Origin: Batkoa obscura
Lineage: Eukaryota; Entomophthoromycota; Entomophthoromycetes; Entomophthorales; Batkoaceae
Reading direction: 5' to 3'
Length of the DNA stretch: 64,000 bases
NCBI GenBank assembly: GCA_030770535.1
Contig: JASVEC010000002.1
Coordinates: forward strand, 1,612,001-1,676,000
Shown: positions 1 through 11,939 of the stretch, in pieces
Layout of the letters: each line of letters starts with the position of its first letter
Numbering within the stretch: the stretch's first letter is position 1
Notes under the pieces: generated by a model
The model's database searches: none
The model's input: the letters and a program-made list of their open reading frames with translations, nothing else
Told to the model about the DNA's origin: nothing
Translations under genes and position numbers: made by a program

Positions 1-1142
1 TATAAAGGTAAAGCTCATGGAGCTTATAAGTAAAAATAATCAGTCCATTACTTAGTTCAGCATCTTTTTGTCCAAACTTATTTCATATTATTAACAGATG
101 GGTTCCCATAAAACTAAAAGGCTTTCATCATCTCTACATCCTTATTTAATTAATTTTTAACTCAAATCATTAATAAATCATTTAAGTGTATGAATTTTAT
201 TTAGTTTTTACTATTTGGTTGTAAACACGTTTTATTATTATCTGTTTTCCAATTGAAGATATATGACAATGACTCTAAATATCTTATAAATAATTCTTTG
301 AGTTAACAAAATGGGAGCTATTCGATAAAAAGGTATCTTTTTAATATCAATAAATGTCACTTATTGTCCTTAGCTAAACTATAATAATAACCATTAGCTT
401 AATACAAACGACACTAAATACCTATTATTTTAAACTTAATACTATCCTTAACGCTAAATTTCCATTTGTTAATAAACGCTACCATAAAGATAAGACACTT
501 GAGAGTGGTTATTAGGATTATTGACACCAATTTGAAGATCATTATTAAGATAGTAAAAATTAGGTTGTCAATTGCACTTATCAAGTTTCAGAGGCTATTT
601 ATTTCTTAAGCTTCCACAATATTATTAAGTTATTCAACATTATAACATTGGTTTTCAGCATTCGGGTTCTTTTAATTTTCAGTCGTCCTTTTACTATTAA
701 TTACTCAAGTAGCAATAGAATTTAAAACTCTGATATCCTAATTTCCATACTAATTTTTATAATGTATAAGCATAATATTTATTTAAAATGTATATAATAT
801 CTTATGAAACTTTCAATAGAAGTAACTTTATAATAAGTTAAAGTTTTAAAAACTATTAAGCTTTCAAAAGGTTTTTTATATATACTAATAAAGCATATGA
901 AAGTTACTAACATTTTCAAGTTTAAAAAAAGTACTTGTGATTAGTTTGTTATTTCCAAACAATTTTAAACTTGAAATTCAAACTTAAAATATTATTTCAA
1001 ATATTTTAATAGTATTCTAAAAGGGTATTATTAGAGTATTTACTTAGCGAAAGTGCCAATATGCTAAATGACATTATATATATCAATAAGTTTAAAGAGT
1101 AGCATCTTAATAATAGCAATGAATTCCAGTTCTTGTGGAAAG

Positions 1143-1234
1143 ATATGGGGATATATTTTTTATTAGCAATTTTTCCACTCAAATAGCACTTAAGAAATGA
1201 AAAAGCGATGAAACCAAAAAAAACACACCCATAT
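1143..1234 (-). mobile_element. Foldback MITE family 1, copy 1
   Basis: Starts ATATGGGGATAT and ends ACACCCATAT, with the family core (CAAATAGCACTTAAG) in the middle. It is slightly short for the family and lies in the orientation I call minus. Confidence 0.7.
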
Positions 1235-1317
1235 ACTTTTTATTCTTTTAAAAGCGTAAGTAATAATTTAACCGTTAGTTTTAGTTGCTATTATTGAAAT
1301 AAAATTATAGTCTAACA

Positions 1318-1421
1318 ATATGGGGATGTATTTTTGTGTTTAAGAATTTTACTAATAATTTTTCCGCTTAAATAGCGCTTAAAAATGGAAAAAATAATGG
1401 AGTCAAAAAACATTCCGATAT
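1318..1421 (-). mobile_element. Foldback MITE family 1, copy 2
   Basis: Begins ATATGGGGATGT and ends CATTCCGATAT. The core is CGCTTAAATAGCGCTTAAA. It lies about 85 bp from copy 1 in the same orientation. Confidence 0.75.
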
Positions 1422-2873
1422 CTTAAATTCCTTAAACGAATAATTATAAAAAAATACATAACTAACAAGATATAATTAAAATTTTAACAATGCTTAATCC
1501 AAACAAGCTAGCATTGTTCAACTTTTCGGGTATATTATTAATTTATTTTAATAAAAAATTAGCAAAAGTTCTGAATTTTTACGATTTCTTCCAAAATAAA
1601 ATACAAATACAATATTTCCTAGCAAAGATTTCCAAGTTGTGTATAAAATAATTATGTAAATGTTCACTAAATTTTAATTCAAGGTAATGTAAACATTGAG
1701 GTTACATCAAAAGTTTTTCTATAATCGTAAAAAAAGATTGATGATTATTAAGCCATTTTTAAGATGATACAGGTAGTGTATAAGATACTTTGTAAAGAAG
1801 ATTAAGGGTATTTGATACTATAATTTAAAGTTAGAGTTTCACTTTAAAAGTCAAAGAGAGACATACATCAAGTACATTATAAAGTATGCCAAATACCTTT
1901 TTAGTATTCCGCTTAAAGTGGTGGTTACTCTAAAAAATTGAACTCTTTTTTAATTAAACCTTGGTTTTAAATGGACTTTTATTAAGGGTTTGTTAATTCA
2001 CATTGTAATTTCTATAAAATATAAAATATCAAAGTTAATCTTAATCTTTTAAAAATATATAAAGTAATTATGTAGTTTGATAAAAATCGGCTGTTTTTTG
2101 TTTACAGCAATATATTTATTGTATAATATGTCAAAAGTAGTGGTAGTGATGATTGTTTTTGACAAAATTACTAATGGATTGATTATAAAGTCTAGATTTA
2201 TGATTATGTAATTAAAAATATCCTCAAAATGCAAAATTAATTACAAAAAAATTAATATAGAACCAACATAAAAATCTAGATTTTAATATTACAATACTTT
2301 TTAATGATAAGCTCTTCCACTTAACGATTAAATAAAGTAGTATTCGAATTTTCATAGATGAGATCATATTAAAAAACAAGCAGATGCGTTTAGTTTAACA
2401 CGATTTAACCAAGTAATTTTATACTTTATTTAACTAAATTTTTCTCAAAAAAATTATATCATCTTGCATATTTTAATATTTCAAATATTTTATCATTTTT
2501 TGCTTTAAATATTAAATAAAATTAATGAGATAATAATACTATTGTAATGTAATTTTAACTAACAAATATCAAATAGAATTTGTGAAAAAATTTAAAAATT
2601 TACTTGTTTGCTACCCTCAACGATTTAGGGTAATGAAACCAAGCATTATAAAAATCTATTAAAATTTTTAGGATCTTAAAAAAAGACAACTAAAAAGGAT
2701 GCTATAATACTAACTAACAAATTCATTCATTTAGCTAAATAAAAATAGAACATTTATTTGAAATCCAATTTATAATTTATTCAATACTACCTTTTTTTTC
2801 TCCACTTTTAAATAAACTCAATCTAGACTCTCCCTTTTCTAAAAGTAACATTGAGATTTATAACCGATCCGAG

Positions 2874-2880
2874 TATAAAA
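2874..2880 (+). promoter_or_regulatory. TATA box of the first homeodomain gene
   Basis: TATAAAA about 158 bp upstream of the ATG at 3032. This is further from its start than most TATA boxes in this window. Confidence 0.45.
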
Positions 2881-3031
2881 GTATATAAGAACAATCCAAG
2901 TAAATAAAAAAAGTTATTGAATATTATTTTGTATTGAAAATTTAGTTTTCGTTTATTTATTTACTATAATTAATTTAACTAATAATATCCCATTTAACAA
3001 AGCTGGTATTTGTATATTACACAATTTAAAT

Positions 3032-3631
3032 ATGGAATCCCAATACAGTTTTATACCCGTCAATAATACATTTAATAATAATACCATTACCCCTAATAGC
3101 AGTGTAAAGAATACTACTGATGTAAGTGAGTATAGATTTATAGATGAAAACAATATGAATCGATTTCCGAAATACAGTTATTCTGTACCTAATGTGAATA
3201 TCAAATCAGAAGTACCAATTCGAAGGAAACAAATTAATATACGTTTACCCTCTTTGAAAGATTTAAATTTAATCCCCATTACATATAAAGAAGCCGAAGT
3301 AGGTGCTAATAATCATTTGACTAGTCCAATACAAACTCAAAGTGAACCTAACTTACATGAATCAAATCCAAAATTTATAATCATTCATGAGAATCAACAC
3401 GATAGTCCACTACCTAATCAAAGGTGGAAAGTTACTAAAGAACAGGCTAAATTATTAAATTCGATATTAAAAAAAAATTATTATCCTAATACGCAATTAA
3501 GAAATAAGTTAGCTAAAGAATTAGCTTTATCTCCAAGGACAGTTCAAATTTGGTTTCAAAATAAACGACAAGCTTATAAGTATAAGTTTGGTACTAATCC
3601 CCCACATTCTAATCAATTGAATCATATTTAA
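3032..3631 (+). CDS. Homeodomain transcription factor, single exon, 199 aa
   Basis: Predicted nuclear DNA-binding protein. The C-terminal homeodomain spans about residues 129-186. It begins RWKVTKEQAKLL, continues with the helix-2 segment LRNKLAKELALSPRTVQ, and ends with the recognition-helix signature WFQNKR at residues 174-179. Residues 1-125 are Asn/Ser/Pro-rich, lack a recognisable domain and are probably disordered. No intron is needed: the frame is open from the ATG at 3032 to the TAA. The loop between helices 1 and 2 has typical (non-TALE) length. A second, distant homeodomain gene lies at 14348-14845. Target and pathway cannot be told from sequence. The domain call is secure; the role as a transcription factor is inferred from the family. 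Confidence 0.9.
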   Translation: MESQYSFIPVNNTFNNNTITPNSSVKNTTDVSEYRFIDENNMNRFPKYSYSVPNVNIKSEVPIRRKQINIRLPSLKDLNLIPITYKEAEVGANNHLTSPIQTQSEPNLHESNPKFIIIHENQHDSPLPNQRWKVTKEQAKLLNSILKKNYYPNTQLRNKLAKELALSPRTVQIWFQNKRQAYKYKFGTNPPHSNQLNHI

Positions 3632-3639
3632 TATTATTT

Positions 3640-5190
3640 GCTCCTTTTTTACTTTTCCTTGTGCTCTGTTTGAGTTTTTATTTATTTTAGGTTTTTTAAT
3701 TAATCTTTTATTTTTATTTATTTATTTCAATTAATAAACCCTCGTTTTAATCTTATCAAGTTGTATTTTTAATTTATCTAATAATCTAGATTCTCTTATA
3801 ACTCAAATAAAATTCGTTTCTTTTAAATATTATAATTAGATAGATTACAGTAAAATAAAATTTATTTACTTTATCAAATAAATGCTAGATTAAGGGAGAA
3901 GCTTAAAAAAATACCCCAATAAAACTAAATTGAGGTAACTAAAATCAAGTATCCAATAATATTTGTCGAACTAGGACTCTTGTAAGGATTTTTAATTAGC
4001 TAATTTGAGGTTTTGTCAAATTTTAATATATTTTTTTAGGACATTTGTAAAGGACTATTTTTGATTAGATGAATTTGAATGCTATGTTAAAATTTGGAAT
4101 ATATTACTTTCAGTTTGAATGCAAGTTTCAACTAAATAAAAAAATCAAATAAAAAAATTAAATAAAAGAATTATAGAATTCGGTTTCTAGGTTTTAACTT
4201 TTTAGTTTTTAAACAGTTAAGTTTTTAATTACTTTTATTATATTTATTTATTAAAAAGCATATATTTAGTTACTTTGATGTTTTTTCTCGATATACCTTT
4301 TTTATAACTAAATTAAAAATCGGAAAATGATTACATTTTGAGCCGATTTTAACCCAATATTGTAATTTATTTGGTTTTATATGAAAAATGCTTTAAGGCA
4401 ACGATAAATGTATTAATAAAAACTAATTAAATTTCAAACCTTTGGAGTCAATACTTATTATTTCTTATTCAAATGAGTCAAGTTTCTTTTATTTTTAATG
4501 CAAATTGATCACTTCAATATTAAAAGCAAGCTATGTTTGCATACAATTTAAATAATAGCCAAATTAAGAATCACTACTATTATAATATTTATATAAGATA
4601 AAAAATAATCTAAGTCTTTATATAATCATCTTTATTAATACACATTCAAAAACCATTTTTAATGTGGTATTTAATTTAATATTAAAATAAAGAGTGTTAG
4701 ATTCTATAGAAAAATGGATTGTAGATGCTAAATCATTATATAACTACTTCTAAGTTAATTCTTTATTTCAAACACACTACTACTCTCTATTATAATAATA
4801 TGAGTTGCTATTACAAATAATACTATTTTACTAATCATTTATTATGGACTATAATATAATATCAGCATGGTTATTATAAGTAATCCAACTAGTATAAATA
4901 TATTAAAAGATCCTTATTAAATGAGTGATTTTTATTTATATTCGAGTATAACATTATTTTATGTTAAGTTCCTTGCTAAGAAAATAAAACTAAAAGATTA
5001 AAGGATGATATTGAAGCTAGCCTAATTTAAACTTAGAATCTTCCAAGTTGAGATTTAAGCAAAGTAAAAAAAATTTTCAACAAAAACAAATTTAATTTTA
5101 TTCAAAACAAAATCCATTTATTTGAAATAATTGCAAAACTTGCAAATGAAGCAACTGTGATTAAAGATTGAATTTATCTTTTAGTTAAAT
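3640..5190. other. Spacer, nothing recognised
   Basis: AT-rich intergenic DNA between the first homeodomain gene and MTG1. I found no tRNA, no long frame and no copy of the repeat families described here. Confidence 0.5.
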
Positions 5191-5251
5191 TTTGATAATA
5201 GAAGATAAGTATATAATAGACCAAACCCAGTCCAACAGTCCAACAAAAAAA

Positions 5252-6885
5252 ATGCGTTTTACTCCGATAACCTTCAACACACTCGTCAACCCCTTGCGCT
5301 ACAATCCAGGTACTCGAAGTATTAATTGGTTTCCAGGACATATGGCCAAAGGTATTCGAGAGATTGAAACTCGACTTAAACAAATTGATGTTATTCTTGA
5401 AATACGAGACTGCCGAATACCATTAAGTTCTATTAATCCTAGATTTGAACAGATGATTAAAAATGAAAGAATGAGGAATAGGGATGGTAGCAATGACATT
5501 CAAAGAGTGATTGTGTATAATAAAAGGGATTTGATAGAGGATAAAGAAGTTAAAGTAAATTAATAGGTTTATTATTAATTTTCTGAACAGTAATTAATAC
5601 GATGGTTTTAGTTGATTAAATATGGGTTCAAAAAATACACTTCTGATAAATTATTATTTACTGATAAAAATGAAAATCAAACAGTAGAAAGATTGTTGAA
5701 TGTTATTAAAGGTAAACATACAAATCTTATAATATAATAAGAATAATAAAAATAATAAAAATAATCTTAAAAGGTGATATCAAAAAACAACCTTTGCGTT
5801 ATCCATTCCTTAATGTTATGGTAGTGGGTATGCCTAATGTTGGTAAATCAAGTATTATTAACTCATTAAGAAGAGTGGGGGTCAATAAAGGTAATCGGAT
5901 TAAGAAGAAACCATAGAAATCTTTATAAAAATTGATAAAATAATTAGGTAAAGCTTTAACAACTGGGGGACAACCAGGAATTACTAGAAATATTTCTTCT
6001 TCTATTAAAGTAGCTGATAATCCAGCTATTTATTTATATGATACTCCAGGTAAGTTTGAAACATTATTATATAATTTATCTAAATCGAATTTATACTTAT
6101 ATTCTTAATTAGGCGTTATGATACCTCATATACCAGATCCATTAATATCTTTAAAAGTGGCATTATCAGGTAATATTAATTATCAAAATGTAATTATATG
6201 TTAACAGTATTAATATTATATTATAGGTGGTATTCATGATCATTTAGCAGATGAAATTATATTAAGTGATTATTTATTATGGGAATTAAATCAACGTAGT
6301 GAAAGAAATTATCATCAATTATATTTAAAAAATGATAATAATAATATAGAAAACGTAGACAATAATAATATAAATAATATAGATGATATCAACGAATTAT
6401 TAACTAAAATAGCAAATAAAGCAGGTATATTAAATAAAGGAGGAATAGTTAACTTAAATGAAGCAGCAAAATATTTCTTAAAAAGATATCGATTAGGTAA
6501 ATTAGGTAAATTTGTGTTAGATGATATTACAGAATTAGGATTCCAACATTATTTTAATTATTTAAATGCAGTTAATGATATGAATTTTAAAAATAAAAAA
6601 ATTCATGTAATTAATAAAAAGAATTTAAGTGATAGTAATAATTATGAGAATGAGAGTGTTATTGATAATAATAGGGGTAATGAAAAGAATATAAGAAATA
6701 AGGATAACAAGGATAAGATAAAGAATAAAGAGAATATGGATATAAATAATACAAATAATATATATAACATTAATCCCAATTATCAAATAATACCATCTAA
6801 ACAGTTAAAATTAAAAATGAAAAAACAAATAAGATTAGATAAAATTAATAAGAAAAAAGCAATGATGCCAGGATTAAAATTTTAA
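5252..6885 (+). CDS. MTG1: Mitochondrial ribosome-associated GTPase 1 (Mtg1), six exons
   Basis: Exons by GT-AG reading: 5252-5554, 5612-5711, 5774-5890, 5948-6049, 6113-6169 and 6227-6885. They join in frame to about 445 aa. This is a circularly permuted GTPase (YlqF/Mtg1 class). The family signature NWFPGHMAKGIREIE lies near residues 27-41, and the G4 motif NKRD precedes the P-loop GMPNVGKS; G3 is DTPG. The family acts in mitochondrial large-subunit assembly. The ATG at 5252 was chosen because the frame upstream has no other ATG. The C-terminal third contains an Asn/Lys-rich, low-complexity stretch (about 6560-6780), which makes it longer than I expect for this family. The stop abuts the stop of the convergent gene at 6886. 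The identity is strong; a mitochondrial import signal is not obvious. Confidence 0.9.
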
Positions 6886-8494
6886 TTAAGATAAATCAAA
6901 TTTACTCAAAATAGAATCCCTTGTATAAAAATAGACTTCATTTAATGAGTTACCTTTCATAGATAATATAGGATCTAAATCATCAATTAAAATTTCGGAA
7001 TTATAATGAAGTTTTAAGGTATTGTTAATAGAAGTAGAATTTAATTCAAATTGTGAAATTGTACCATCATCTAAAATAGAATAAAAATAGAATATAATTA
7101 ATAAATTATATAAATAAAAAGTAAAAATAAATGAATGATCATATTTAATTTGAACTTACCAAAACTTAATAATAATTGATTATTTATAATTAATGATTGT
7201 ATTAAACTTTTTAATTTATTAAATTGAATTTTATATAATTCAATTAATTCCAAGTTTGATAGATTAATTTGTATTAATTCAATAACTCCATCAGGATTAC
7301 TTTTAATTATATAATATTGATTATTATAAAATATTAGTTGACCATTTTCTATTCTATTATCAAAGTGAATCTTTTTAATTATATTTTTATCTTTTAAATT
7401 AATAAAATTAATTTCTTTAATTGTAATAACAACTGCTATTTTATCTAATAATCCAAATTCTTCTAAATTATCACTATCTCCCTCAATTTCCCTCTTTCCA
7501 TCCAACTTGATTGTTCCTACACTTAAAATCTCATCCTTTAACTTCCAATCAAACAATACTTTTTCCAAAGCAACATTCCATAACGACACCATTCTGTCCT
7601 TTCCAACAGTGATAATATTTCTTCCCTTTTCAATAATATTTAAATCAAATACTCTTTGTGAATGTGCTTTTAAACTTCTAGCAACATAATCTTTTTCTTG
7701 TAAGGATATAATTTTACTAGTTAAATCATCGGAACCAGTTAAGATCACTTGATCACTTGGAAAATGTAATACTTTATAAATTGTACCAAAATGAGCTGTA
7801 ATAGATTGAATACAAGTTAAATCAGAGGTAGAATATTCGACAAGATAACCATCGGCAGCAGCGAGGATTAATTTTGATGAACTTGAATTTAATGACATGG
7901 ATTTATGACCCTAAAGAGAAAGAGATTAGTATATCATAAGTGATAAAAAGATGATAATTACTCTTGGACCTATTTTTTTTCGTTGTAATAAAGGTTGGGA
8001 TAAATAGTGTATTTTTTGTAAAACTGTATTTTCAATAGTTGATAAAATAATGAATAAATTTGGCTATAAATTTTATTTTGTTTTTAATTTAAAGTATTAT
8101 TATTAAAATGAGTAGAATTTACCTTGATTTTATTAGTGATATCAATAGTGAGTGTTATTTTATGTTTATCCATTATTTGCACATAGATTAATTCCGTTTG
8201 ATTATTACAAGTGGTTAATAAATTAATTACATCAACAGTAATAAATTTCATTTCTAATAATTAAGATAAATAAATCATTAACAAAATTATTACAACATCA
8301 ATAATAATAAAACATCAATAATAATGCTTACCTTCCAATTGAATATTACACCAAAATTGTTTTTCATGATTAGGTAATGAGTTTAAATAATCTAATTTAT
8401 CCTTATTTTCAATTACTTGAGTTACTATTTCATACCAGTCTCTCTGAACTTTAATAGAATATAAGTCTAATTCATTGACAGCAGTTATACCCAT
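6886..8494 (-). CDS. PAAF1/Rpn14-like WD40 proteasome assembly chaperone, five exons
   Basis: Exons on the minus strand: 8494-8332, 8253-8123, 8063-7962, 7910-7160 and 7070-6886, joining in frame to about 443 aa. Successive WD40-type blades are visible: SKLILAAADGYLVEYS, then FPSDQVILTGSDDLTSKI, then IIEKGRNIITVGKDRMVSLW. Their order and wording resemble animal PAAF1 (FPSGLVVLSGG, DRGRNVVSASRDG). The last exon, ending DSILSKFDLS, matches the PAAF1 C-terminus in style. The family binds proteasomal ATPase subunits and assists assembly of the 26S regulatory particle. The N-terminus (VQRDWYEIV) is also PAAF1-like. The start is the ATG at 8494. It is convergent with MTG1 with no intergenic base, and its upstream neighbour at 8669-9002 lies on the same strand. 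Confidence 0.8.
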
Positions 8495-8668
8495 TATTAT
8501 TTTGATTAGTTGTAATAATAATAATAATAATAACAATAACAATAAAAAAAATTTGAGACTTACTGAATTTCCAACTTTTTGACTGAAGAAATTTTCAATT
8601 GAACTAAGCAAATAAAATGACGTCTTATAATTATTTGATGAAAAAAAGTAAAAATCAAATAATATCTT

Positions 8669-9002
8669 TTATTCCATCTTCTCTTTTTTTTTTTTCACAT
8701 TGATATAATTAAAAGGACAATGTCGACAGCGATTACCACAACAGTTACCTCTTTTAAGATGATAAAGATCAGTAAATACTAAATACCCAGTTTCAGGATC
8801 TTTATAATAATCTTTATTTTGCTAATTAAAAAAACAATTAATATTAATAATCAGTAGTGATAATAAATGGAAGCAATTTACTTACTTTTATTGCTTTTGA
8901 ATATACTTCTTCATATGGCTGATTATGATGAGAATTAATGTAATTGGAATTACTCATATTTCTTTTGAATATTAATTGGAAAATTGATAGTTGTTTTGAC
9001 AT
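8669..9002 (-). CDS. Small DUF5522-like protein with CCGxxCRHCP motif, two exons
   Basis: Exon 1 is 9002-8886 (39 codons) and exon 2 is 8821-8669; a GTAAGT...TTAG intron of 64 bp joins them in phase 0. The 89-aa product carries the motif series DPETGYLVFTDLYHLKRG followed by NCCGNRCRHCPF and a basic Lys-rich tail. That arrangement is the hallmark of the DUF5522/C1orf53 group as I know it, whose function is uncharacterised. The five closely spaced cysteines and a histidine suggest metal binding, which is inference. The N-terminus (MSKQLSIFQLIFKRNMS) could be a short mitochondrial presequence. It sits 174 bp upstream of the PAAF1-like gene on the same strand. Confidence 0.8.
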
Positions 9003-9009
9003 GATTTTT

Positions 9010-9597
9010 AAATCATTGATTTTTTTAAATAAAAATTGGCTGGAGTTTTTAGTTGTTCAAATTGAAATTTGAAATTGATTGATAAAGAGCTTTGATTATT
9101 GGTTAGAATAATAATATTTTTTTTGAGTATTTGATATTTGAAATAACTTGCAGTGTTTGAAAAGAAATACTAAAAAAGCATAATCAACTTTACAATTTAA
9201 AATTTTAAAAATATTATATTATATAATTAAAGAAAAAATAAGTTTTATAATAAATAAAATTAATCAAAAAAATAATTAAGGAAGACTAATATTTTTATAT
9301 ATAAAAGTATTTATAATTTTTACAAACATTTCAAATAATTAATAATAATTCAAAAAAAGAAATTAAATTGGGAATTAAAAAATAATAATATAAAAAGCCT
9401 AAAAGGCTGTACTTTTTTAAATGCTACAAGTTTTTTTAAAAAGTTAAAATTGTAATTAATTAAAGCATGTTTTTAAACTGTAAATAACATAATTAGAAAA
9501 GCCTAAATATATATAAATTAAGTTTGAATCATATTATAAATTATAAAATTAATTCCAAAAAGCTATACAAAAGCTATTTAACCAATAAAAAGTAAAT
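9010..9597. other. Spacer, nothing recognised
   Basis: Very AT-rich intergenic DNA with homopolymer runs and no supportable gene. Confidence 0.5.
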
Positions 9598-9704
9598 ATA
9601 TGGGGGTGTTTTTTTTTAGCTTTATCGCTTTTTCCATTTTCAAGCGCTATTTGAGTGGAAAGGTTGTCAGTGAAATCCTTAAACAAAAAAATACATCCCC
9701 ATAT
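9598..9704 (+). mobile_element. Foldback MITE family 1, copy 3
   Basis: One of the best-preserved copies. It starts ATATGGGGGTG, has core AAGCGCTATTTGAGTGG and ends ATACATCCCCATAT. A 78-codon frame starting inside it is composed of the repeat plus spacer and is not a gene. Confidence 0.85.
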
Positions 9705-9889
9705 GTTATATTTTTACAAATCAAGCGACTATTTAATCAATGTATTTTCAGGTTATTTAGTATGATCCTTGTTTTCAGCTTTTATTTTAAATCAAATACT
9801 CAACTTGATCATCAACTTTATTTTTTCTATTATTAACACAATATTATCATTTTATTATAAATAGATAGGGCAGAGTGTGGCATATTGTT

Positions 9890-10352
9890 GGATTGAATCC
9901 ACTTTATTGGTTCAAGATATTCAAGGTTTTGGTTTTAATTCTATCATCTTTGTTTCGAAAGCTGAGGTCTCAGTTAGCATTTATCTCATAGTGTGAAATC
10001 TGGTACTCAGGGTTTGGAGTCAAGAACAGCTATTGCTGGGTTGACTACACTATAAGTCGAAAGGTCTTAGTTTATGTGACTAAGATAGACTTGGGTTATG
10101 AGGAATAGCACTTAATAGGTTACAAGCTATATAAGACAAATAGAATAGACAATGCTAATGTAAAATCTATGTAAAATACTATTAAGAAAACTTAGTGACT
10201 TTATTAAATGTTCGAGATATCAGGGATTAATTCAGTTAAAAAGCCTCGAACTATTATACTCTGTAAACTCTTTTATACTCTGAAAAGTATAAGTATCAAA
10301 ATGAGAAGATAATATTCTTTTGGGCGGAACTAGAAATTCTCATAACAAATCA
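9890..10352 (+). mobile_element. Fossil LTR-like repeat, copy A (possibly copia-type)
   Basis: The segment begins TGTTGGATT, as many Ty1/copia LTRs do. From about 10010 to 10352 it shares a run of matching blocks with 61935-62335, for example AAGATAGACTT, AGACAAATAGAATAGACAAT and AATGAGAAGATAAT. No internal coding region flanks it and no target duplication is evident, so it would be an old, decayed solo LTR. The family assignment is tentative; its repeat nature is clearer. Confidence 0.4.
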
Positions 10353-10727
10353 AAATAATTAACCATGGGACTGACAAAGCGATATTTCACAATAGTTCAT
10401 ATTTCAACCAACTTACTAAAGATTGCTTTGTTATACTTTATCTTTACAAACAAGAAAAATAATGATAAGAAGAGACAACATGTTAATTTAGATCAACAAT
10501 GATTTAGTATTTTTAAACCTAAATCTTTGTTTGCTCATTAAAATAAAGCTAAATTTAAACACTTGTTCGTTGTGTTTGTAATTATTGTATCTCTTTTAAG
10601 TTGTTATTTTTGCTTTCTATACAAATAATAGCCATCATAAATGTAAAAATACTCAAAAAATAAAAAATAAAAAATAAAAATAAAATAGTTTATTCTAATT
10701 TTGAAAGCAATGTTGGTAGTAGTAGAA
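10353..10727. other. Spacer downstream of a hydrolase gene
   Basis: AT-rich DNA with short A-rich simple repeats near 10655-10685. Nothing else was recognised. Confidence 0.5.
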
Positions 10728-11837
10728 CTATAACTTTGCTCTATAAATATTGCTATCGTTATTCAGAAGGACAAATTTAGCAATGTTTTTGATAACAGAA
10801 GGATTGATAATTATTTGGTTATGGTTACCAAATCTATCATATAATAAAGTCACGTCTTTAACGTTTAAGTCAAACAAATGCTGACTAACTAAAAGCAACT
10901 GATCCATTGGTACTGCAGTATCATCACTCGATCCAATTAATAACACTTTTGGTAAATTAGAATAATTCATTTCATTAATATCTTTTAGTTTAACTGAAGT
11001 TACCGAATGCTCTTTTAATGCGCTATGATTATTTATCCCTGGAGCAAATACAATCATACGTGAAGAAGAGGTATCGATTTTTGGTTGACATATACCCATT
11101 CTTGGAAGCGATATATCCATTCCTACTGTATCTTCTAATTTAGGCTCATTTGTGACTGGTCTAATAACATCCTCTGATTCAGGATACTGTAAAATCATTC
11201 TTTTTGTATCTTCTAATTTAGACGACCCAAAAGTTAACTTTGAAGCGTCTTCTTCTACTTTAAAGGCGACAGAAGCAACATTATTGGAAAAAAAGGCGTT
11301 AGATTTAGTAATTGAAACTAAATCAAACACACCAGCAATTGAAATGATACCATTAATCCTATTGAACAAGTACAAAAAGTCGTTATTATTATAATAACTA
11401 CTTAATAGTTTTAAATATTTAGTTGAATTGAAACCAATTAAAAGAGAAATCAAGGCTCCAATTGAATGACCAGCTAGATAAATAGAATCGTAACTGAAAC
11501 CCAACTTTGTTACTATTTCGATATAACCTTTCATACAATCAATTAAGTGACTAGGGAATTGAAGGGTACCTTCATCTGAAGTTAAACGGTATTGTAGTCT
11601 TACCACATGGATTCCTAATTGACTCAATTGATCAGCTAATTGGTCAAATCCGGTAGCCATCTCGGGTGATAAAAATACTGCAGATTCAATAAATATAAGC
11701 AACGGTGCTGGACTAGTTCCAGTTTTGCTTGGGTGGATATGGTAAACGCATTTTTCGCTTTCACTACTATATTGTCTAGTTTGAACAGGATATTGCTTAC
11801 TACTGTTTATAACATGTTTAGGGAATTCAAATACCAT
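10728..11837 (-). CDS. Peroxisomal-type alpha/beta hydrolase paralog 1, 369 aa
   Basis: Single exon. The alpha/beta hydrolase fold of the kynurenine-formamidase/esterase kind is shown by the nucleophile elbow GHSIG (Ser125), an acid at Asp305/306 in IGSSDDTAVP and His339 in FGNHNQ. The usual oxyanion HGGGW site is replaced by FIESAVF (about residues 49-55). Between the SIAGVFD segment and the acid lies a poorly conserved insertion containing RMILQYP-, RMGICQP- and RMIVFAP-type units. The protein ends in AKL, a canonical PTS1, so peroxisomal import is likely. The closest relative in the window is the gene at 19134, with the same N-terminus (MVFE.PK) and the same spacing. Substrate unknown. Fold and triad are well supported; activity with the altered oxyanion site is open. 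Confidence 0.85.
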   Translation of the reverse strand: MVFEFPKHVINSSKQYPVQTRQYSSESEKCVYHIHPSKTGTSPAPLLIFIESAVFLSPEMATGFDQLADQLSQLGIHVVRLQYRLTSDEGTLQFPSHLIDCMKGYIEIVTKLGFSYDSIYLAGHSIGALISLLIGFNSTKYLKLLSSYYNNNDFLYLFNRINGIISIAGVFDLVSITKSNAFFSNNVASVAFKVEEDASKLTFGSSKLEDTKRMILQYPESEDVIRPVTNEPKLEDTVGMDISLPRMGICQPKIDTSSSRMIVFAPGINNHSALKEHSVTSVKLKDINEMNYSNLPKVLLIGSSDDTAVPMDQLLLVSQHLFDLNVKDVTLLYDRFGNHNQIIINPSVIKNIAKFVLLNNDSNIYRAKL

Positions 11838-11939
11838 CTTTTTATTTTATTTTTTGTGTTTATTTCACATTTTCAACTGTTTTTATATGTGTTTTTATCT
11901 TATTCGTGTTTCTACTTTATTAGTACCTAACATAACTAT

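Larger units (their letters stand above)
1..2870. other. AT-rich spacer with two foldback elements
   Basis: I see no supportable gene in this stretch. It is strongly AT-rich with stops in all frames. It holds two copies of the 105-bp foldback element, listed separately. A 61-codon frame near 2.1 kb on the minus strand has the composition of translated AT-rich spacer and is not called. Confidence 0.6.

Noticed and set aside
9600-9836. 78-codon frame beginning MGVFFFSFIAF
   Set aside because: Its first third is foldback MITE copy 3 read through, and similar frames recur in other copies (29.1, 29.4 and 47.4 kb). It is a by-product of the repeat.
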